Part shown: in pieces, positions 8,571-16,955 of the stretch
Position numbering within the stretch: position 1 is the first letter of the stretch
Layout of the letters: every line of letters starts with the position of its first letter
Origin: Microbacterium ureisolvens
GTDB lineage: Bacteria; Actinomycetota; Actinomycetes; Actinomycetales; Microbacteriaceae
Direction of reading: 5' to 3'
DNA length: 64,000 nucleotides
Assembly: GCF_015278315.1 (NCBI RefSeq)
Contig: NZ_JADIJE010000010.1
Coordinates: forward strand, 62,001-126,000
Position numbers and translations under genes: made by a program
The notes under the pieces: generated by a model
Databases searched by the model: none
The model's input: only the letters and a program-made list of their open reading frames with translations
Told to the model about the DNA's origin: nothing

Positions 8571-9557
8571 ATGGAGCAACTGAGCCCCGACCTCGAGGGC
8601 TACTGCGGCGTCGTCAGCGTGCGCCGCGGCGACGAGGTGCTCGGAGAGTGGTCGCTCGGGCTCGCCGATCGCACCGCAGGCGTCGCCAACACCGTCCGCA
8701 CCAGGTTCGGTCTGGCCAGTGGGACCAAGACATTCACGGCGGTCACCGCGCTGTCGCTCGTAGGGGAGGGCGCTCTGTCGCTCGACACGACCGCCCGGCA
8801 TGTCCTCGGAGACGACCTGCCCCTCATCGCGGACGACGTGACGATCGACCATCTCCTGACGCACACGTCGGGCATCGGCGACTACCTCGACGAGGAGATC
8901 GACGGCCTCGCACCGCTTGCGGTCCCGGTGCAGCAGCTGGATTCGACGCCGGCGTATCTGCCTCTGCTCGACGGCTTCCCGACCAAGTTCCCCGCGGGGG
9001 AGCGGTTCTCCTACTGCAACGGCGGGTACGTCGTGCTCGCCGTCATCGCGGAACGGGTCTCTGGCACCCCCTTCGCCGATCTGGTCGCGCAGCGCGTGTT
9101 CGAGCCGGCGCGGATGACGGCATCCGGCTTCCCGCGTTCGGATCTGCTCCCGCCCGGCACGGCGACCGGTTACGAGGAGAACGGCCGGACCAACGTGTTC
9201 GAATTGCCCGTCGTCGGCTCAGGAGACGGCGGGGCGCACTCCACGGTCGGCGACCTGCACAGGTTCTGGCGGGCGCTGCTCGCCGGCCGGATCATCGCCC
9301 CGGCGCTCGTCGATCTGCTGATCGAGCCCGTGACCGCCGACGCGGGGGACGGACTGGCGTACGGCCGCGGGGTATGGCTCGACGGGGACGACCTCACGAT
9401 GGCGGGGGGCGACCACGGCGTCACCGCCGTCAGCAGACACGACGCGCGCACCTCCACGACGGTGTCGGGCCTCGCGAACGTGATGGTCCCCACCTTCGCC
9501 CGAACGAAGGCGCTGATGGAATCCGTGCGGGCCAGGGATGTCGGAGGACTCTCATAG
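8571..9557 (+). CDS. Serine hydrolase of the beta-lactamase / class C family
   Basis: A 328-aa penicillin-recognising fold enzyme. The catalytic SxxK is Ser50-Gly-Thr-Lys53, the second motif is Tyr148-Cys-Asn150, and the HxG-like third motif lies near GGDHGVTAV. No signal peptide is visible, so it is probably cytoplasmic and acts on a small ester or peptide, as in the EstB or D-aminopeptidase branches, rather than as a secreted beta-lactamase. Its stop codon TAG is part of the -10 box of the next gene. Confidence 0.85.
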   Translation: MEQLSPDLEGYCGVVSVRRGDEVLGEWSLGLADRTAGVANTVRTRFGLASGTKTFTAVTALSLVGEGALSLDTTARHVLGDDLPLIADDVTIDHLLTHTSGIGDYLDEEIDGLAPLAVPVQQLDSTPAYLPLLDGFPTKFPAGERFSYCNGGYVVLAVIAERVSGTPFADLVAQRVFEPARMTASGFPRSDLLPPGTATGYEENGRTNVFELPVVGSGDGGAHSTVGDLHRFWRALLAGRIIAPALVDLLIEPVTADAGDGLAYGRGVWLDGDDLTMAGGDHGVTAVSRHDARTSTTVSGLANVMVPTFARTKALMESVRARDVGGLS

Positions 9558-9560
9558 TCT
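9555..9560 (+). promoter_or_regulatory. -10 box TAGTCT overlapping a stop codon
   Basis: TAGTCT begins with the TAG stop of the serine hydrolase gene and is exactly 6 nt from the ATG at 9567, predicting a leaderless mRNA for the epoxide hydrolase gene. Confidence 0.5.
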
Positions 9561-9566
9561 GCCGGA

Positions 9567-10682
9567 ATGAGCATCCGGCCCTTCGCCGTCCACGTCCCCG
9601 ACGCTGACCTCGCCGACCTGCGGAACCGCCTCGAGCGCTTCCGCCCGCTTCCCGACTCGCCGCGGCGGCCTGATTCCGGGATGACCGCCGGCTATCTCGC
9701 GGAGCTCGTCACGAGCTGGCGATCATGGGACTGGCGCGCACGGGAACGCTGGCTGAACGCACACCCGCAGTTCCTCGCCGACATCGGCGACAGCACCGTC
9801 CACTTCGCCCACCTGCGGTCCGAGAACGCCGACGCTCCCGCGATCCTCGTGATGCACGGCTGGCCGCACACCTTCGCCCTGCAGCTGGACTTCGCCGATC
9901 TGCTGCCGGACTTCCACGTCGTGGTGCCGAGCTTCCCGGGCTTCGCCTACTCGAGCGCCTACGCCGACGGTCCCGTCACCGAGACGCGGCTGGCCGCCAC
10001 GATGCACACCCTGATGTCCGAGGTGCTCGGCTACGACCGGTACCTGACCTACGGCGAGGACGTGTCGGCGAACGTCAATGACCTGATCGCGGGCACATAC
10101 GGCGACGAGGTGTCGGGGATCATCGCGACTCACTCGCACTTCCCGTCCTCGGCCGAGCGCGCCGAGCTGACGGCGCCCGACGAGGTCGCGTTCTTCGCGA
10201 GGCTGGAGCAGTGGGGTGGCGCGAACGGCGCCTACGGGCACGTCCAGGCGACTCGACCCGACACCCTGGCGGCCGCGCTGAACGATTCTCCCGCGGGGCT
10301 TCTGGCGTGGCTGACGGAGAAGCTGGTCGAGTGGAGCGACACGCCCGCGGCCGACCCGCGTGACCTCGAGCGCCGCATCTCCCGCGACCGGATCCTCACC
10401 GAGGCGATGATCTACTGGACGACGCAGAGCATCGGCACGTCGTTCCGGCCGTATTACGAGGGCGCCGACCAACCGGATGTGATGCCGCCGGTCGAGGTTC
10501 CGGCATCCGTCCACATCCAACGGCACGAGGGCGACTACCCCGAGTCGCTCGCCCGGCGCTTCTACCTCGACCTGCGCACGTTCGAGCGGCTTGACGAGGG
10601 CGGGCACTTCGCTGTCGCAGAAGTGCCCGCAGCCATGGCCGACCGCGTGCGCGCGTTCGCGCGCGAGATCGGAGTGCTGTGA
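9567..10682 (+). CDS. Epoxide hydrolase family protein
   Basis: A 371-aa alpha/beta hydrolase with the N-terminal EHN extension typical of microsomal-type epoxide hydrolases (residues 1-85). The oxyanion motif HGWP is at 97-100. The nucleophile position carries Asp165 (YGEDVSA), as expected for epoxide rather than ester hydrolysis. The C-terminal base is the His of DEGGHFAVAE. The expected role is opening an epoxide to a diol via a covalent Asp ester. The substrate is unknown. Confidence 0.87.
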   Translation: MSIRPFAVHVPDADLADLRNRLERFRPLPDSPRRPDSGMTAGYLAELVTSWRSWDWRARERWLNAHPQFLADIGDSTVHFAHLRSENADAPAILVMHGWPHTFALQLDFADLLPDFHVVVPSFPGFAYSSAYADGPVTETRLAATMHTLMSEVLGYDRYLTYGEDVSANVNDLIAGTYGDEVSGIIATHSHFPSSAERAELTAPDEVAFFARLEQWGGANGAYGHVQATRPDTLAAALNDSPAGLLAWLTEKLVEWSDTPAADPRDLERRISRDRILTEAMIYWTTQSIGTSFRPYYEGADQPDVMPPVEVPASVHIQRHEGDYPESLARRFYLDLRTFERLDEGGHFAVAEVPAAMADRVRAFAREIGVL

Positions 10683-10760
10683 GTCGCTGCGGCAGCGGTG
10701 GGCTTGGCTGACGCACCCTCTGGGGAGAGCCCGGCGCCGTTTGATGCCTCTGCCTCGCCG

Positions 10761-10790
10761 CGGATGATGGCCCGATCGGGCCATCATCCG
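10761..10790. promoter_or_regulatory. 30-bp perfect palindrome, operator or terminator
   Basis: The half site CGGATGATGGCCCGA is followed immediately by its exact reverse complement. Five more pairs (TCGCC 10755-10759 with GGCGA 10794-10798) extend it after a small bulge. It stands alone in the 161-bp gap between the epoxide hydrolase and the hotdog-fold gene. With no loop and no T-run it could be a dimer-binding operator as well as a terminator. Confidence 0.6.
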
Positions 10791-10843
10791 AATGGCGACT
10801 CCGGGCGACGCGGCGACACGCGCCCAGCCGGTGTACTCGGGGC

Positions 10844-11731
10844 ATGTCCACATCCACATCACCGTCACTCCGCGAAGCCACGTCGTCCTCGCCGGTGGCA
10901 TCGTCCACTCGCGACGAATCGTCCGCCCACGCGGCGCGCGCGACAGCCCGCGCGACGACCCCCACAGCCGGCGCGACAGTCGGCGCCCGGATCGGCGACC
11001 TGTTCATCGAACGGACGCTGAACGGACCCCGTCGCCACGCCAACGGCGGATTCGCCGCGGGGTCCATCGCCCAGCACGTCGAGGCCGACAGCGTCACCGT
11101 CGTCCTCGAGCGACCGATCCCGCTCGCGCGACAGCTGGAGGTGCGCGATGACGTCGCAGGCGGCGCGATCGTCTGGGACGGTCGTCGCGTCGTCGCCCGC
11201 GCGCGCCCCGGCCGACTCACCGGCGACCATCCGGTCCCGGCCGCTCCGTCCTTCACCGAGGCTCTCGCTGCCCGGGCCCGGCACCCGCTCGCCGGGGTGC
11301 GGCATCCGCTCTCCGACTGCGTCGTCTGCGGAACGGACCGCGCGGACGGGATGCATGTCACGCCGGGCTTCGTGCCCGGTTCCTCCGACCGCCTCGTGGC
11401 GCCCTGGACCGTCGACGTCCGGTTCGCGCATGCCGGTCTCGCCCGGTATCCGGCCGTGTGGGCCGCACTGGACTGCCCGAGCTACCCCGCACGCGCGCTG
11501 GCGGAGGGAACCGTGTGCCTCCTCGGCACGATGACCGCGTGCGTCGAGAGGCGCCCTCGCGTGGGCGAACATCTCGTCGTCCACAGCTGGACCCGGGAGC
11601 AGCACGGGAGGCGTTACGAGACATCGGCGGCGATGGTCGACGCGGCGGGCGGTCTCGTCGCACGCGCCGACGCGACGTGGGTGGCACTCAAGCACCAGCG
11701 CGCCATCGGCACGATGCGCTGGCTGCGTTGA
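10844..11731 (+). CDS. Hotdog-fold thioesterase-like protein, function unproven
   Basis: A 295-aa protein. The first 45 residues are Ser/Thr/Ala-rich and may be mis-assigned; translation could begin at a later in-frame start. From about residue 45 the pattern resembles double-hotdog acyl-CoA-binding proteins: a FAAGSIAQ helix turn, then a linker with Cys-Val-Val-Cys-Gly, and a second half with the block WAALDCPSYPA, which recalls mycobacterial hotdog proteins. No catalytic residue can be named with confidence. No ribosome site or clear -10 box is seen before the ATG, so the start is uncertain. Confidence 0.6.
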   Translation: MSTSTSPSLREATSSSPVASSTRDESSAHAARATARATTPTAGATVGARIGDLFIERTLNGPRRHANGGFAAGSIAQHVEADSVTVVLERPIPLARQLEVRDDVAGGAIVWDGRRVVARARPGRLTGDHPVPAAPSFTEALAARARHPLAGVRHPLSDCVVCGTDRADGMHVTPGFVPGSSDRLVAPWTVDVRFAHAGLARYPAVWAALDCPSYPARALAEGTVCLLGTMTACVERRPRVGEHLVVHSWTREQHGRRYETSAAMVDAAGGLVARADATWVALKHQRAIGTMRWLR

Positions 11732-11880
11732 CGACGATCCTCCGGCGGGTGCAATGGCCCGTTCCGGCCACCGCGGCCGCGCCCCGGGATGGCAGATCCT
11801 GCCGATGCCGAGGCGCCACGCACGGCGGTGAACTGATGCCAGCCGGGGAGCGTCCCCAAGGTCGCAAGGAAGGAACAGAG

Positions 11881-13005
11881 ATGTCGATCAACACCCTCGA
11901 CGACGCCGACGTGCTGTTGGAATCGGTTGCGTCCACTCAGGAGAAGGCGGCCGCGCTCGCGCAGCGACTGCTCGAGTCGGTCGGTCCCGCTCTCGAGCTG
12001 CTCACGGTCGAGCTCGGCCGTCGCCTGGGTCTCTACTCCGCGATCGACGGCGCCGGCATCGTGACAGCGCCCGATGTGGCGCGCCTGACCGGATACGGTG
12101 AGCGCCAGGTGCGCGAGTGGCTCGACCAGCAGGCGGTGGCCGGACTGCTCGAGGTCGACCTGGATTCGCCGCGGCGGTACTGGATTCCGCGCGCCCATCG
12201 TGCGGTGCTGCTCGATCCCACCTCACCCGTACACGGTGCCGGGCTGGCGTCGATGTTCGCCGGCGTCGCGTCGACCTTCGACGCCGTAGCCGAATCCTTC
12301 AGCGACGACGGCGCGGTGGCATTCGCGCATTTCGGCGCCCCGGTGCGCCATGGCCTGGAAGCGATCCACCGGCCGGGATACACGCACGCGCTCGCGATGT
12401 GGTTGGAACAGCTGCCGGACATCGCGTCGCGCCTGGAGAACGGCGGCGTCATTCTCGACGCGGGATGCGGAACGGGGTGGTCGACCGTCGCCCTTGCGCG
12501 CCGTTTTCCGCTCGCACAGGTGATCGGCGTCGACCTGGACGGCGCGTCCATCGAGGAGGCCCGACGCAACGCCGCCTCAGCCGGCGTCCTCGACCGGGTG
12601 CGCTTCGCACGCGCCGATGTGGGGGACCAGGCGCGGCTGCGTGCCGTCGTCGACCAGCCGGCCGACCTCGTCACCGTCTTCCTCGCCCTGCACGACATGA
12701 GTGATCCGCAGCGCGCACTCGCCTCACTGGCCGCCATGGTGGCACCCGACGGTGCGGTGCTCGTCGGCGAGGCCAAGGTCGACGACGAGTTCACGGCGCC
12801 CGGCGGACCGCTGGATCGGATGTTCTCCGCCTTCAGCGTCCTTCACTGCCTGCCGGCGACCCTCGCCGAGGGGACCGGACCGGCACACGGCGCTGTGCTG
12901 CGAGCGTCGACGGTCCTGGCGTGGAGCGCTCGGGCGGGCCTCCGCCGCGCGGCTCGCCTCGCGATCGATCACCCCACCTGGTCGTTCTACCGGCTGGACC
13001 CGTGA
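11881..13005 (+). CDS. Class I SAM-dependent methyltransferase with N-terminal winged-helix-like domain
   Basis: A 374-aa protein. Residues 25-110 look like a helical/winged-helix dimerisation region of the kind found in small-molecule O-methyltransferases (TAPDVARLTGYGERQVREWL). Residues 185-330 form a Rossmann domain with motif I ILDAGCGTGW (191-200) and the acidic ribose-binding block VIGVDLD. The acceptor is unknown. The ATG is preceded by AAGGAAGGA, a clear ribosome site. A 10-bp stem hairpin follows the gene. Confidence 0.82.
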   Translation: MSINTLDDADVLLESVASTQEKAAALAQRLLESVGPALELLTVELGRRLGLYSAIDGAGIVTAPDVARLTGYGERQVREWLDQQAVAGLLEVDLDSPRRYWIPRAHRAVLLDPTSPVHGAGLASMFAGVASTFDAVAESFSDDGAVAFAHFGAPVRHGLEAIHRPGYTHALAMWLEQLPDIASRLENGGVILDAGCGTGWSTVALARRFPLAQVIGVDLDGASIEEARRNAASAGVLDRVRFARADVGDQARLRAVVDQPADLVTVFLALHDMSDPQRALASLAAMVAPDGAVLVGEAKVDDEFTAPGGPLDRMFSAFSVLHCLPATLAEGTGPAHGAVLRASTVLAWSARAGLRRAARLAIDHPTWSFYRLDP

Positions 13006-13040
13006 CGATCCCGCCCCTCCGGGCCGCTTCGACCTCGCCG

Positions 13041-13065
13041 CCCGGCCCGCTGTATGCGGGCCGGG
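13041..13065 (+). terminator. Terminator hairpin after the methyltransferase
   Basis: Perfect 10-bp arms CCCGGCCCGC and GCGGGCCGGG surround loop TGTAT. It ends 8 nt before the -10 box of the next gene. Confidence 0.65.
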
Positions 13066-13073
13066 ACGTGGCC

Positions 13074-13079
13074 CATACT
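13074..13079 (+). promoter_or_regulatory. -10 box CATACT, leaderless promoter of the hydrolase-LuxR gene
   Basis: CATACT is exactly 6 nt from the GTG at 13086. This spacing is the main reason for choosing that start over upstream in-frame codons. Confidence 0.45.
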
Positions 13080-13085
13080 GATCTC

Positions 13086-14162
13086 GTGTCCAGCCCGGTG
13101 CGCGTGCAGTACGCCTGGTCGGGATCCGATGACGTGGCGTGGTCGGAGACCGGCGCCGGAGAGCCCGTGCTCGTGGGCGGCTGGTGGATGAGTCATCTGG
13201 AGCGCGACTGGGAGTATCCGCCGTTCCGGGCGTTCGTCGAGGCGATGGCACGCCACCGCCGGGTGATCCGTCTGGACGCGCCCGGCAGCGGGATGTCGCG
13301 ATCCCGGGGTGCGACGCCCGAACGCCTCGAGCCGCACATCGACGCCATGAAGGCGGTTCTGGACGCCTCCGGCGCGCCCACGGCGACTCTCTTCGCGGGA
13401 TCGTCGGGGTGCGCGATCGCCGTGGAGTTCGCGGCACGCCACCCAGATCGCGTGCGTCGGCTGGTGCTCTCCGGTGCCTACCTCGACGGGTCGGCGATCG
13501 CGCCACCCGGCGATCGGGCGGCGCTCGTCGAGTTGGTGAGGAGCAGCTGGGGCCTGAGCTCCCGCGTCATGTCGGACATCTTCTACCCCGACGCGACCCC
13601 GGAGCAGCGCCGGGCCTACGCCCGCCACCAGCGCTCGACGGCGACCGCCGAGGCGGCTGCCGCAGGGCTGGAGGCGGTGTACTCCTTCGACGCCACGGCG
13701 GCGGCCTCACAGGTGCGCGCGCCCACGCTGGTGCTGCACCGTCGGGGTGATCGCGCGATCCCGCTGGCACTGGGGGCAGCGGCCGCATCGGCCATACCGG
13801 GCGCGCGCCTCGAGGTTCTCGACGGCGCCGATCACCATCCGTGGCACGGCGACGCGGCGGGGCTCCTCCGTCGCGTGCTGGAGTTCGACGGTGTTCCCGC
13901 CGACATCCTCGAGAGGGAGCCGCTGCCCTCCGTTTCCGCGCAGCACCCGGCACCCTCCTCGCCCGCGGCGCCGATCTCGGCCCGCGAGCTCGAGGTGCTG
14001 CGCCTCGTCGTGCGAGGGATGACCGATGCCCAGATCGCCACCGAGCTCTTCCTCAGCGTCCACACCGTGCATCGCCACGTGGCCAATGCGCGGACGAAGC
14101 TCGGCGTGCCGTCGCGAGCGGCCGCCGCCGCGTGGGCGGCCGCTCGCGACAGCGCTCGCTAG
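13086..14162 (+). CDS. Alpha/beta hydrolase fused to a C-terminal LuxR-type DNA-binding domain
   Basis: A 358-aa fusion. Residues 5-275 form an alpha/beta hydrolase with a plausible triad: Ser107 in an elbow reading G-S-S-G-C (the last Gly of GxSxG is Cys), Asp222 (RRGDRAI) and His250 or His251. A Pro/Ser/Ala linker (278-297) leads to a LuxR helix-turn-helix (298-358: LSxREL-like start, then IATELFLSVHTVHRH). The likely role is a transcription factor whose hydrolase domain senses, and perhaps consumes, its ligand. The target is unknown; the neighbouring methyltransferase and hotdog genes are candidates. The TAG stop overlaps the stop of the convergent peptidase gene. Confidence 0.82.
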   Translation: MSSPVRVQYAWSGSDDVAWSETGAGEPVLVGGWWMSHLERDWEYPPFRAFVEAMARHRRVIRLDAPGSGMSRSRGATPERLEPHIDAMKAVLDASGAPTATLFAGSSGCAIAVEFAARHPDRVRRLVLSGAYLDGSAIAPPGDRAALVELVRSSWGLSSRVMSDIFYPDATPEQRRAYARHQRSTATAEAAAAGLEAVYSFDATAAASQVRAPTLVLHRRGDRAIPLALGAAAASAIPGARLEVLDGADHHPWHGDAAGLLRRVLEFDGVPADILEREPLPSVSAQHPAPSSPAAPISARELEVLRLVVRGMTDAQIATELFLSVHTVHRHVANARTKLGVPSRAAAAAWAAARDSAR

Positions 14163-16210
14163 TCGGCGAGCCCGCGCCGCTCGAGGAGGGGCTGGATCTC
14201 GGCGTCACGCCCGCGGAAGTCGCGGTAGGCCTCGAGCGGGTCCTTGGACCCGCCGACTCCCAGCAGGCGGTCCCTGAAGCGGTCGCCGTTCTCCCGGCGC
14301 AGGCCGCCGTTCTCGCGGAACCACTCGACGGTGTCCGCGTCGAGCACCTCGCTCCAGATGTACGAGTAGTAGCCCGCGCTGTAGCCGCCCGAGAACACGT
14401 GCGCGAAGTAGGTGGACGAGTAGCGCGTCGGCACGGCCGGATTGTCCAGGCCGATGTCGGCCAGCGCGGCCGACTCGAACTCCGCAACATCGAGCTCGGC
14501 GGCCGCCTCGTCGACCGAGAGAGAGTGCCAGGCCTGATCGAGCCATGCGGCTGCGAGGTACTCGCTGGTCGCGAAGCCCTGGTTGAAGGCCTCCGAAGCG
14601 TGGAGCTTCTCGACCACCTCCGCGGGCAGCGGCTCGTCGGTGTCGATGTGGCGCGCGTAGGAGGCGAGGATCTCGGGCCAGTAGATCCACATCTCGTTCA
14701 CTTGACTTGGGAACTCCACGAAGTCGCGGTAGACGTTCGTGCCGGCGAAGTGCGGGTATGTGACGGTGGCGAAGAGGCCGTGAAGCGCGTGGCCGAACTC
14801 GTGGAACAGCGTCGTGACCTCGTCGAGGCTCAGCAGCGTCGGGCGTCCGGCCGCCGGCTTGGGCACGTTCAGGTTGTTCACGACGACCGGCGCCGTGCCG
14901 CGCAGGCGGGACTGCAGCACGATCGAGTTCATCCACGCGCCACCGCGCTTGGTGTCACGCGTGTAGAGATCGAGGATGTACAGGCCGAGCGCCGACCCGT
15001 CGGCGTTGTGCACCTCGAAGACCCGCGTGTCGGGGTGGTAGCCGCCGAGATCGGTGCGCTCGGAGAACGTGATGCCGTACAGGTCGGTGGCGGCACGGAA
15101 GACGCCGTCGTGCAGCACGCGCTCGGCCTCGAACCACGGGCGCAGCGCACTGCGATCGAGGTCGTACTCCGCCGAGCGCACCTTCTCGGTATAGAACGCC
15201 CAGTCGTGAGCCTCCAGCGGGAAAGGCGCGGGTTCGCGGTCGATGATCGCCTGCAGCTTCTCCTGCTCACGGCGTGCATTGCGGGCGGCGGGCACGGCCA
15301 GCTGGCGCAGGAGATCGTGGACGGCTGCCGGTGAGCCCGCGGTCTGGTCCGAGGTCACGTACGCGGTGTGCGAGTCGTACCCCAGCAGGGCCGCGCGCTC
15401 GGCGCGCAGCCGGACGATCTCGAGAAGAGTGGCGCGGTTGTCGTGCTCATTGCCGCGAGAGCCACGCGAACGGGATGCCGCGAGCAGGCGCGCGCGGGAC
15501 TCGCGGCGGGTGAGGCTCGACAGGTACGGGTGTCCGGTGAAGAGCGTGAGCGTCACGACCCACTTGCCGTCGAGGCCCCGATCGGCCGCAGCCTGCGCCG
15601 CGGCGGAGAGCTCCCCCTCGGAGAGCCCCTCGAGGTCGGCCGCGTCGTCGAAGACGACGGCAAGGTCGTTGGTGTCGGCGAGGAGGTTCTTCTCGAACTG
15701 CGTGGTCAGCGTCGACAGGCGCTGGTTGAGTTCGCTCAGTCGGGTCTTGGCCTCGTCGTCGAGGCCGGCGCCGGCGTGCGACATCTCGGTGAAGTGGCGC
15801 TCGACGAGGTAGCGCTGCTCGGGGGAGAGGTCGAGGTCGTCAAGCTGCTCGTGAATCGTCCTGATGCGCCAGAACAGTGCCGAGTCCAGCTGGATCGAGT
15901 CCTGATGGGCGGCCATCAGCGGTGCGAGCTGCTCCTCGATCTCCTGGATCTCCGGCGTCGCGTCGGCGGAGGAGACGGTGTAGAACGCACGAGAGACGTC
16001 ACCCAGCAGACGGCCGCTCTCCTCCAGAGGGATCAAGGTGTTCTCGAACGTCGGCATCGACCGGACCTTCGTGATGGCCGCCACCTCGGAGCTGTGCACG
16101 GCGAACGCGTGCTCGAATGCCGGCAGGTAGTGCTCGGGCCGGATCGCGGCGTAGTCGGGCAGTGCGTACGGGAGCGTGCTGGACACGAGCAGCGGGTTGT
16201 CGATCGGCAT
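14159..16210 (-). CDS. M3 family zinc metallopeptidase (oligopeptidase/dipeptidyl carboxypeptidase type)
   Basis: A cytoplasmic thimet-like oligopeptidase of 683 aa. The zinc site HEFGH is at residues 470-474, with further conserved blocks downstream (EFPSQVNE). It trims peptides left by Clp and other proteases. The usual length for Dcp/OpdA enzymes is about 680 aa, so it is complete. The ATG at 16210 (MPIDNPLL) is preferred to an upstream one at 16273, because the upstream extension would run into the operator array of the divergent regulator. Confidence 0.93.
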   Translation of the reverse strand: MPIDNPLLVSSTLPYALPDYAAIRPEHYLPAFEHAFAVHSSEVAAITKVRSMPTFENTLIPLEESGRLLGDVSRAFYTVSSADATPEIQEIEEQLAPLMAAHQDSIQLDSALFWRIRTIHEQLDDLDLSPEQRYLVERHFTEMSHAGAGLDDEAKTRLSELNQRLSTLTTQFEKNLLADTNDLAVVFDDAADLEGLSEGELSAAAQAAADRGLDGKWVVTLTLFTGHPYLSSLTRRESRARLLAASRSRGSRGNEHDNRATLLEIVRLRAERAALLGYDSHTAYVTSDQTAGSPAAVHDLLRQLAVPAARNARREQEKLQAIIDREPAPFPLEAHDWAFYTEKVRSAEYDLDRSALRPWFEAERVLHDGVFRAATDLYGITFSERTDLGGYHPDTRVFEVHNADGSALGLYILDLYTRDTKRGGAWMNSIVLQSRLRGTAPVVVNNLNVPKPAAGRPTLLSLDEVTTLFHEFGHALHGLFATVTYPHFAGTNVYRDFVEFPSQVNEMWIYWPEILASYARHIDTDEPLPAEVVEKLHASEAFNQGFATSEYLAAAWLDQAWHSLSVDEAAAELDVAEFESAALADIGLDNPAVPTRYSSTYFAHVFSGGYSAGYYSYIWSEVLDADTVEWFRENGGLRRENGDRFRDRLLGVGGSKDPLEAYRDFRGRDAEIQPLLERRGLAD

Positions 16211-16253
16211 GGCGTACAGCCTAATCACCCGCCGCCCCGATGCCGCCGATCTT

Positions 16254-16300
16254 TTGCAAAGAATAGATTGCAAAGAAATACTTGCAAAGAGTTCTTTGCA
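16254..16300 (+). promoter_or_regulatory. Operator array: three TTGCAAAGA direct repeats plus one inverted copy
   Basis: TTGCAAAGAA (16254), TTGCAAAGAA (16268) and TTGCAAAGAG (16282) recur with an exact 14-bp period. The reverse complement TTCTTTGCA follows at 16292-16300. The third copy and the inverted copy form an 8-bp inverted repeat (TGCAAAGA / TCTTTGCA, 2-nt spacer). This AT-rich block stands out in GC-rich DNA. It covers the -35 region of the regulator gene downstream, as expected for autoregulation. Confidence 0.75.
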
Positions 16301-16310
16301 TCGCTATCTT
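16282..16310 (+). promoter_or_regulatory. Promoter TTGCAA - 17 bp - TATCTT for the ArsR-type operon
   Basis: The third operator repeat supplies a -35 hexamer TTGCAA (16282-16287). The -10 is TATCTT (16305-16310) at the ideal 17-bp spacing, and 6 nt later is the ATG, predicting a leaderless mRNA. Confidence 0.65.
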
Positions 16311-16316
16311 GAAGGC

Positions 16317-16955
16317 ATGGCAGAGAACGACAAGGACGCGACCGCCGCCGCGATGGCCCGTTCCGAGCAGCGCCACAGCGAGGATCGCGTCCTCGACACC
16401 GGTGCGCTGCGCGCTCTGGCCCACCCGCTTCGGGTGAAGATCTACGACATCCTCAGCCAGTACGGCCCGCAGACCGCGAGCTCACTGGCCGAGCGCCTGG
16501 GGGAGTCCAGCGGCTCCACCAGCTACCACCTGCGGGCCCTCGCCAAGCAGGACCTCATCCGCGAAGCGGAGGACCGCGGCACAGGACGCGAGCGGTGGTG
16601 GGAGCGCCCTGTGGGAGGCGTCTCCTTCGCCAGCCCCGACGCGATCGCCACCCCCGCAGGACGCGCAGCCACGCAGGTCGTGATGAACGAGTTCCTGCGC
16701 AACCGCAATGAGCAGCTGCTGGACTTCGTCAACCGCGGGATCGGCGGGGAGGACGAGATCTGGCGCGACGGCACGCTCATCTCCACAGCCACAGCCCGCC
16801 TGACCCCCGAGCAGAGCAAGGAGCTGTCGCTCAAGATCATGGCGCTCATCGACGAGACCGTCGACAACTACCGCAATCAGACCGGCGAGAACGTCCGCCC
16901 CGTCACCATCCGGGCCGACCTGTTCCCGCTCCCGCAACTAGGAGAACAGTCATGA
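16317..16955 (+). CDS. ArsR-type winged-helix transcriptional regulator
   Basis: A 212-aa regulator. Residues 30-100 form an ArsR-like winged helix: the block [16 protein letters not shown], then the recognition helix region [17 protein letters not shown]. The rest is a helical effector or dimerisation region with no metal-binding Cys cluster, so a small organic ligand is more likely than a metal. It is the first gene of a three-gene operon ending in an exporter and presumably represses it. The start at 16317 fits the promoter spacing. The TGA overlaps the next ATG by 4 nt. Confidence 0.88.
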   Translation: MAENDKDATAAAMARSEQRHSEDRVLDTGALRALAHPLRVKIYDILSQYGPQTASSLAERLGESSGSTSYHLRALAKQDLIREAEDRGTGRERWWERPVGGVSFASPDAIATPAGRAATQVVMNEFLRNRNEQLLDFVNRGIGGEDEIWRDGTLISTATARLTPEQSKELSLKIMALIDETVDNYRNQTGENVRPVTIRADLFPLPQLGEQS

